Source: an uncultured Pelagibacteraceae bacterium
GTDB taxonomy: Bacteria; Pseudomonadota; Alphaproteobacteria; Pelagibacterales; Pelagibacteraceae
Reading direction: 5' to 3'
Length of the DNA stretch: 64,000 nt
Assembly: GCA_902589155.1 (NCBI GenBank)
Contig: CACIRV010000003.1
Span: 62,001-126,000 of the forward strand
Under the pieces are notes generated by a model, which saw only the letters and a program-made list of their open reading frames with translations, was not told where the DNA came from and ran no database searches. Every line of letters begins with the position of its first letter. Positions within the stretch are counted from its first letter, which is position 1. Positions 57,499-64,000 of the stretch are shown piece by piece. A program made the translations under genes and the position numbers.

Positions 57499-58122
57499 AT
57501 GTACTTAGAACAATTAATTATTACATTTCAAATTATTTTGATTGATATTGTTATGGCTGCGGATAATGCCATCATAATAGGATTAATAGCAGCAAATTTT
57601 GCAACAGAAAATAGAAGAAAAATTATAGCTTGGGGAGTTGCAGCAGCATTTATTTTTAGAATATTTTTTGCGACGGGAGCTAACTATATATTTGAATTTG
57701 CATGGGTTAAAATTTTAGGAGGAGTACTTTTGCTATGGGTAATAAACAATTTAAGACAAGACTTTTTTGGTAAAAATACAATTAGATCACCACAACTTAA
57801 ATCTAAAGAAACAAAAAGTTTTTCTTCCGGAGTTTATCAAGTATTAATAGCAGATTTAACTTTAAGTTTTGATAATGTTTTAGCAGTGGTAGCAGCATCA
57901 AAAGGAAATTTTAATATAATGGTTGTCGGTCTTCTTTTATCATTATTTCTAATTTTTACATTAGCCAGTTTCTTTGCTGAGTACATAAAGAAACATCAAT
58001 GGCTTGGTTATGTCGGTTTAGTTGTTATTTTGATCATTGCTATTCAATTAATCATAGGCGGTTTAGTAAATATGGAAGTGCTTTCTATAAATGAAAAATA
58101 CAAGTTCTTATTTAGTATATAA
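57499..58122 (+). CDS. TerC/YjbE-family membrane protein
   Basis: IDIVMAADNAIIIGLIAANF; DLTLSFDNVLAVVAAS. Confidence 0.85.
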   Translation: MYLEQLIITFQIILIDIVMAADNAIIIGLIAANFATENRRKIIAWGVAAAFIFRIFFATGANYIFEFAWVKILGGVLLLWVINNLRQDFFGKNTIRSPQLKSKETKSFSSGVYQVLIADLTLSFDNVLAVVAASKGNFNIMVVGLLLSLFLIFTLASFFAEYIKKHQWLGYVGLVVILIIAIQLIIGGLVNMEVLSINEKYKFLFSI

Positions 58123-58143
58123 TGGGTTTTTGTATTTTCAAAA

Positions 58144-59469
58144 ATGATTACTAAAAATTATTCCTCAAATATTTCAAAAAAAAAAATTTTTTTATTATCC
58201 ATCCCAATTTTTTTTTCAAATTTAGCAATTCCCCTAGTAGGTATAATTGACACTGGCTTAATGGGTAATTTAGGCCAAAGTAAATTTTTGGCTGCGACTA
58301 GTATTGCTACTTCACTTATGACTATGATTATTTGGAGTTTTGGATTTTTAAGAATGGGGACAGTAGGAATTGTAGCACAATTATATGGCAAAAGCGATTA
58401 CAGGGAAATTGCAAAAACTTTACAAAGAAATTTTTTAATAGCTATAGTAATAGCCATATGTATTATTTTATTAAAGCCTGCAATAATTGGTTTAACTAAA
58501 AATTTCTTTTCTACCTCAACTGAAACTCAAGAGTTAATAAAAACTTATATATCTGTAAGAGTGCTTTCTATACCAGCAGAATTCATTATATATATTTTGG
58601 TGGGTTTTTTCCTAGGTATTCAAAAAACCAAAATATCAAGTTTATTGATAATTGTTTTGTCTGCTTTAAATATAGTTCTTAGCTCTTTCTTTGTATTGTC
58701 CTTAAATTTAAACGTTTTTGGAGTCGTTTTAGGAACTTTAATAGCAAGTTATATAACAGCAATTATTTTTTCTTTATTTACATACAGATTTATTGTTACA
58801 AAATTTCAAATAGTTCCAACTTTTCACAGGTTAATGGTTTTATCAAAACTTTTAAAATTATTAACTATTAATTTTGATATTTTTATAAGGACTGTCGTTC
58901 TTACTTTTTCATTTCTCTGGATTACATACCTTGGGTCTAAGTTAGGTGAAGATTATTTGGCTGTAAATACAATACTAATGCAATTTATAATCTTAGCAGC
59001 TTTTTTTCTTGATGCCTATGCCTTTTCTACTGAAGGAATAGTAGGTTTTACGGTGGGTAAAAGAAATAAAAAATCTTTTTCATTAGTTGTAAAAAATTCA
59101 ATCCAATTAAGTTTTTTTACAGCTTTGATCATTTCTCTATTTTATTTAATCTTTTTTAAACAAATTATTAATATTATTACTGATATAGATATTCTTAGAT
59201 TTATTTCTTATAAGCATGCTCTCTGGATCATCATAATTCCTCCAATTGCTTCATTTTGTTATCAATTAGACGGTATATTCATTGGAGCCTCGCAAACTAG
59301 AGATATGAGAAATGGAATGATGTTTTCAGTTGCTTGTTTTATCGTTATATCTATATATCTAACAAAATATTTTGGTAATCATGGCTTATGGTTCTCATTG
59401 CTTTTATTTTTAGCACTTAGGTCGTTCACGTTAAAATATTTTTTAAATAATATTATTAAAAAATTTTAA
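58144..59469 (+). CDS. MATE-family efflux transporter
   Basis: IFFSNLAIPLVGIIDTGLMGNLG; about 12 TM. Confidence 0.88.
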   Translation: MITKNYSSNISKKKIFLLSIPIFFSNLAIPLVGIIDTGLMGNLGQSKFLAATSIATSLMTMIIWSFGFLRMGTVGIVAQLYGKSDYREIAKTLQRNFLIAIVIAICIILLKPAIIGLTKNFFSTSTETQELIKTYISVRVLSIPAEFIIYILVGFFLGIQKTKISSLLIIVLSALNIVLSSFFVLSLNLNVFGVVLGTLIASYITAIIFSLFTYRFIVTKFQIVPTFHRLMVLSKLLKLLTINFDIFIRTVVLTFSFLWITYLGSKLGEDYLAVNTILMQFIILAAFFLDAYAFSTEGIVGFTVGKRNKKSFSLVVKNSIQLSFFTALIISLFYLIFFKQIINIITDIDILRFISYKHALWIIIIPPIASFCYQLDGIFIGASQTRDMRNGMMFSVACFIVISIYLTKYFGNHGLWFSLLLFLALRSFTLKYFLNNIIKKF

Positions 59470-60339
59470 ATGCAATTTATATACAAAATACCAGGCTACT
59501 CACTTCTTCTTTTCGGGGCTTTTTGCCTTAGCTGGGGGGGCTTTATTGTGAGATCATTTGAAACTACAGATGCTTGGGAAATTTTATTATTAAGATCATT
59601 TTTTTTCTTTTTAGGAGTCTCAGTGTTTTTACTATCTATGTATAAAAAAGATGCTTTTAGAACTATAAAAAAAGCTGGCTTAGCAGGATTATTAGGTGGT
59701 TTTGTAATGTCATTCAGTTTTATAGCATTTGTGTTTGCAATGATGAATACCTCAGTGGCAAATGTCGTTTTTATCATTAGCACCCAAACAATGTTTTTAG
59801 CAATTTTTGGTTATTTTTATTTGAAAGAAAAAGTCTCAATTATTGGTTTGCTTTCAATAGTTTTAGCAATGATGGGAATTACAGTAATGATAGGAGATTC
59901 AATTTCTGGTGGCACTTTATTTGGTAACTTAGTTGCTCTAACTATTCCAATAAGTTTTTCAATACTAGTTATGATCATAAGAAAAAATTCTAATTTAGAT
60001 TTAGTGCCAGCGATCTGGTACGCATCTATTTCTAGTGTATTGATTTCTTTTTACATGGCTAACGATTTAAACTTTACAAATAATGATATTCTTATGGGTT
60101 TTTTGCTAGGTGTACCACAACTTACATTTGGTTTTGTTTGTATTACCATCGGATCTAGAACAACTAAATCAGTCACTATCGGATTATTAATGCTCGTGGA
60201 AACAATTTTCGCACCTTTGTGGGTATGGTTATTTCTTAATGAGATTCCACCTTTAAGTGTGTTTATTGGGGGTACAATTATTATTTTTGCAATAATCATT
60301 AAAAGCTTTGATAAAAAAAGGCCTTCTGTCGTTCAATAA
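59470..60339 (+). CDS. EamA/DMT-family transporter
   Basis: GAFCLSWGGFIVRSFETTDAWEILLLRS; duplicated EamA architecture. Confidence 0.85.
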   Translation: MQFIYKIPGYSLLLFGAFCLSWGGFIVRSFETTDAWEILLLRSFFFFLGVSVFLLSMYKKDAFRTIKKAGLAGLLGGFVMSFSFIAFVFAMMNTSVANVVFIISTQTMFLAIFGYFYLKEKVSIIGLLSIVLAMMGITVMIGDSISGGTLFGNLVALTIPISFSILVMIIRKNSNLDLVPAIWYASISSVLISFYMANDLNFTNNDILMGFLLGVPQLTFGFVCITIGSRTTKSVTIGLLMLVETIFAPLWVWLFLNEIPPLSVFIGGTIIIFAIIIKSFDKKRPSVVQ

Positions 60340-60377
60340 AATTTGACTTTTTGCTCCTTTTCGAAGAGAATCTAAAT

Positions 60378-60530
60378 GTAACGGGAGAGACTAATTTATT
60401 TAGCGCCGAAGGAGCAACTACCCTAGAAACTCTCAGGCAAAAGGACCGTTACCGTAATAACTCTGGAAAGTAGGCTTAGGCCTCACCGAAGGATTAAATC
60501 TCTCAGGTACATGGACAGGTAGGGTTAGTT
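60378..60530 (+). ncRNA. Tandem glycine riboswitch upstream of gcvT
   Basis: Two aptamer-like units: ACGGGAGAG...GCGCCGAAGGAGCAA...CTCTCAGGCAAAAGGACCGT and CTCTGGAAAG...CACCGAAGGATTAA...CTCTCAGGTACATGGACAGG. Confidence 0.93.
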
Positions 60531-60540
60531 TAGAGTTATT

Positions 60541-61635
60541 ATGGAAGTACAAAAAACAGCTTTATATAATATTCATAAAAATCTCGGGGCAAAATTTGTT
60601 CCTTTCGCAGGATATGAAATGCCAATTCAATATAAAGATGGGATTGTAAAAGAGCATATTTCTACAAGAACTTATGCGGGATTTTTCGATGTTTCTCATA
60701 TGGGACAATTTTTTTTAGAGGGTGATGGAACATTAACTGAAGCATTAGAGAAGATTATTCCTGCAGATTTAAAATCTTTAAAAATAAACCATTCAAAATA
60801 TTCTTTTTTACTAAATAATGATGGAGGAATAATTGATGATTTAATTGTAACGAAAACTGAAAAAGGATTTTGTATAATTTTAAATGCTGCTTGCAAGGAA
60901 AATGATATTAAACAAATTTCAAAATTTTTAAAAAATAATCACAAGCATCTTTTAAGTAATAATTTGTCTTTAATAGCTTTACAAGGACCTAAGTCGGTAG
61001 AAATATTGGAAAAATTAATACCTGGTGTATCTGATTTGAAATTTATGACTGGTAACAATTTTAATTATGATAATGAAAATTTATATATAACAAGATCAGG
61101 TTATACAGGAGAAGACGGTTTTGAAATTTCTATCTCAAATAAAAAAGTAGAAAAACTAATCAATTTTTTAATTTCAAATGAAGTCAAGCCGATAGGTTTA
61201 GGTGCCAGAGATACATTAAGATTAGAAGCAGGTCTTTGTTTGTACGGGCATGATTTAAACGAAAAAATCAATCCTATAGAAGCAAATTTAAAATGGGCTA
61301 TAGCAAAAAAAAGAAAAGATGTTGGTGGTTTTAATGGTTGGGAAAAGATTAAAAATTTATTAACTAATGGAAGTGAGAAAATTAGGGTTGGTATTAAACC
61401 CGAGGGTAAAGTTATAGCTAGGGAGAATACGAAAATATTTTCAATTGATGATAACGAGATAGGTCTTGTTACAAGCGGAACCTTTGGCCCAAGTGTAAAT
61501 GCACCAGTTGCAATGGGATATGTCAAATCTAATTTTGCTAAAGTTGGAACACCAATAAAGCTTGAAGTAAGAGGAAAAAAATATGGAGGTAAAGTTTCAG
61601 AACTTCCATTCTATAAAAAAAGTTATGTTAAATAA
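60541..61635 (+). CDS. gcvT: Aminomethyltransferase (glycine cleavage T protein)
   Basis: FAGYEMPIQYKDGIVKEH; FDVSHMGQF; GLGARDTLRLEAGLCLYGHDL. Confidence 0.96.
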   Translation: MEVQKTALYNIHKNLGAKFVPFAGYEMPIQYKDGIVKEHISTRTYAGFFDVSHMGQFFLEGDGTLTEALEKIIPADLKSLKINHSKYSFLLNNDGGIIDDLIVTKTEKGFCIILNAACKENDIKQISKFLKNNHKHLLSNNLSLIALQGPKSVEILEKLIPGVSDLKFMTGNNFNYDNENLYITRSGYTGEDGFEISISNKKVEKLINFLISNEVKPIGLGARDTLRLEAGLCLYGHDLNEKINPIEANLKWAIAKKRKDVGGFNGWEKIKNLLTNGSEKIRVGIKPEGKVIARENTKIFSIDDNEIGLVTSGTFGPSVNAPVAMGYVKSNFAKVGTPIKLEVRGKKYGGKVSELPFYKKSYVK

Positions 61636-61650
61636 ATTAAGGAGGTATAA

Positions 61651-62031
61651 ATGAGTGAAAAAAAATTTTCAAAGAAACATGAATGGGTCTCACTAGACGG
61701 TGATGTAGCTACAGTTGGTATCACTAAACATGCTACTGAATTGCTTGGAGATATAGTTTTCGCAGAAGTACCAGATGCAGGAAAATCTGTAGAAAAAGAG
61801 GGACAAGCAGCTGTAGTTGAGTCAACAAAAGCAGCTAGTGATGTTTATTCACCTATATCTGGAGAGATCACCGAGGGAAATAAAACAATAGTAGATGACC
61901 CAAGTAGTATTAATAAAGATCCAGAGGGAACGAGTTGGTTTTTTAAATTAAAGATTAAAGACAAAGGAGAATTTGATTCTTTAATGTCAAAAGAGGAATA
62001 TGACAAATTTTGTAAGGATAACCCAAATTAA
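61651..62031 (+). CDS. gcvH: Glycine cleavage H protein
   Basis: [37 protein letters not shown]. Confidence 0.97.
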   Translation: MSEKKFSKKHEWVSLDGDVATVGITKHATELLGDIVFAEVPDAGKSVEKEGQAAVVESTKAASDVYSPISGEITEGNKTIVDDPSSINKDPEGTSWFFKLKIKDKGEFDSLMSKEEYDKFCKDNPN

Positions 62032-64000
62032 ATGATAGACGATACTTCAGAAGAATTTATTAATAGACATATTGGCCCCTCAAAAGAGGATCAATTAAAA
62101 ATGTTAGATTATATTGGTAATAATTCTTTAAAGCAGTTAATAAAAGATACTGTTCCAGAAAATATATTACTAAAAAATGAATTAAATATGGCCTACTCAC
62201 TTTCTGAAAGTGAAGCTTTAAAAAAACTTAAATTAATTGCACAAAAAAATCAAACTTATAGAAATTTTATTGGCATGGGTTACTACAATTGTTTCACTCC
62301 CCATGTCATTTTAAGAAATCTATTAGAAAATCCGGGCTGGTATACTTCATATACTCCTTATCAGCCAGAAGTGGCTCAAGGCAGACTAGAAATGTTATTA
62401 AATTTTCAACAGCTAATCATGGATTTTACTGGTATGGATATCGCAAATGCTTCTTTACTAGATGAGGCAACAGCTGCCGCAGAAGCGGTTGGTTTAGCTC
62501 AAAGAGTATCTAAAAATAATTCAAAAAAAGTTTATGTTTCCGAAAAATGTAACCCTCAAGTCATTGATTTGATAAAAACTAGAATTGAGCCTTTTGGACT
62601 AGAGCTTCTAATTGGTAATCAAAGTGAATTCATTAAAAATTTAGATGGAGATTTAATTTGTGGAGTTTTAGCTTATCCAGATACTCTTGGAGAAATCGTA
62701 GACCCTAGTGAAGCAATAAGCTTAATAAGAAAAAAAGGAGGAAAAGCTGTAGTAGTTTGCGATCTTCTTTCTTTAGCAAAATTAAAAACACCTGCAGAAC
62801 TCGGAGCTGACATTGCTGTGGGTAGTGCTCAGAGATTTGGAGTTCCTATGGGTTATGGCGGACCTCACGCTGCTTTCTTTGCTACGAAAGAAAATTTGAA
62901 AAGATCAATGCCTGGAAGAATTATAGGTGTGTCCGTAGATAAATTTGGTAAAAAAGCTTACAGACTTTCTCTTCAAACACGGGAACAACATATCAGAAGA
63001 GATAAGGCAACTAGTAATATCTGCACGGCACAAGCTTTATTGGCTATAGTTTCTGCTGCATATGCAATTTATCATGGCCCTACTGGAATTTTAAATATTG
63101 CTAGCAGAACTTCTAAATTGGCAAAATTATTTGCTAACAATATAAAAGAAGGAGGATTTGAGCTCCACTCAAATAATTTTTTTGATACTGTAACGATAAA
63201 AACTAATCAGAAAACCAAAGAAGTTTATCAAAAGGCAATTGCTGAAAAAGTTAATTTAAGGAAAGTAGATGATAATACTTTATCAGTAGCTTTTGATGAA
63301 GCGAAAAGAATTGATCACGTAAACTTGCTTTTAAAAATTTTTGGAATTAACAAAGAATTAAAAGATATAAAAGATGTAAAGCTGGATAATCTTCCAAAAA
63401 ATCTTTTAAGAACATCAAAATATTTAACTCACCCAGTGTTTAACAAGTATCACTCTGAAACAGAAATGATGAGATATTTAAAAAGATTAGAAGATAGTGA
63501 TATCGCATTAAACAGGTCAATGATTCCTCTAGGATCTTGTACTATGAAATTAAATTCAACAGCTGAAATGATCCCAATATCATGGAAAGAATTCTCTCTT
63601 CCTCATCCTTATGTTCCTATCGAGCAAATGAAAGGATATACAACATTATTCAATGATTTAGAAAAAGATTTAAAAGAAATCACTGGATTTGATGCAGTAT
63701 CTTTACAACCTAATTCTGGAGCACAAGGGGAGTATGCTGGTCTTATGACAATAAGAGCATTTCATAGAAACAATAATGAGGCTAATAGAAATGTTTGTTT
63801 AATACCTAACTCAGCACATGGAACAAATCCAGCGAGTGCTCAAATGTCAGGTATGAAAGTTGTGGTGGTTAATTGTGATGATAACGGAAATATTGATTTT
63901 GAGGATTTAAAAAATAAATCTGCAAAACATTCAAAAGATTTAGCTGCATTAATGGTCACTTATCCTTCGACACATGGAGTATTTGAAGAAAAAATTTCTG
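62032..64000 (+). CDS. gcvP: Glycine dehydrogenase (decarboxylating), P protein, truncated by window edge
   Basis: ATG at 62032; FINRHIGPS; ASLLDEATAAAEA; frame open to window end. Confidence 0.95.
   Translation, partial: MIDDTSEEFINRHIGPSKEDQLKMLDYIGNNSLKQLIKDTVPENILLKNELNMAYSLSESEALKKLKLIAQKNQTYRNFIGMGYYNCFTPHVILRNLLENPGWYTSYTPYQPEVAQGRLEMLLNFQQLIMDFTGMDIANASLLDEATAAAEAVGLAQRVSKNNSKKVYVSEKCNPQVIDLIKTRIEPFGLELLIGNQSEFIKNLDGDLICGVLAYPDTLGEIVDPSEAISLIRKKGGKAVVVCDLLSLAKLKTPAELGADIAVGSAQRFGVPMGYGGPHAAFFATKENLKRSMPGRIIGVSVDKFGKKAYRLSLQTREQHIRRDKATSNICTAQALLAIVSAAYAIYHGPTGILNIASRTSKLAKLFANNIKEGGFELHSNNFFDTVTIKTNQKTKEVYQKAIAEKVNLRKVDDNTLSVAFDEAKRIDHVNLLLKIFGINKELKDIKDVKLDNLPKNLLRTSKYLTHPVFNKYHSETEMMRYLKRLEDSDIALNRSMIPLGSCTMKLNSTAEMIPISWKEFSLPHPYVPIEQMKGYTTLFNDLEKDLKEITGFDAVSLQPNSGAQGEYAGLMTIRAFHRNNNEANRNVCLIPNSAHGTNPASAQMSGMKVVVVNCDDNGNIDFEDLKNKSAKHSKDLAALMVTYPSTHGVFEEKIS

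Noticed and set aside
61101-61526. 141-aa antisense ORF within gcvT
   Set aside because: Antisense to a highly conserved gcvT.

Overview
AT-rich, densely packed bacterial chromosome segment. Gene content and style (compact operons, many solute-binding-protein transporters, DMGDH/ETF genes, riboswitch-controlled gcvTHP) point to an alphaproteobacterium of the SAR11/Pelagibacter type; this is inferred from the sequence only. The backbone includes an ETF-QO gene, etfAB plus a DMGDH-like gene, a redox-repair group (two MsrB, Grx, CcdA), two Liv-type branched-chain ABC operons, AzlCD, an allantoin-degradation set (NCS1 permease, AllA, allantoicase, PuuE), a tripartite tricarboxylate transporter, aconitase, an MmgE/PrpD protein, and a tandem glycine riboswitch ahead of gcvT-gcvH-gcvP. 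Between ETF-QO and etfA lies an accessory block of about 15 kb (~6.5-21.7 kb). It contains: (i) seven tandem paralogs of an uncharacterised secreted family (mature N-terminus DDIxDFxIEGxSxGDSxLD) plus an eighth copy at the far end; (ii) repeated intergenic modules carrying tRNA-Met(CAU)-like remnants and a fixed-spacing leader; (iii) a pentameric ligand-gated ion channel homolog; (iv) an overlapping metacaspase/trypsin pair, the trypsin carrying seven 13-residue Ca-binding-like repeats; (v) a compact unknown membrane operon with a PrsW-family protease, preceded by nested inverted repeats. Outside the block, the best candidates are a TmpA/TmpB (PhnY/PhnZ-like) phosphonate-oxidation pair with MFS and EamA transporters, and an unannotated 39-aa, 11-Cys metallothionein-like ORF. 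No CRISPR array, rRNA or intact tRNA was recognised.
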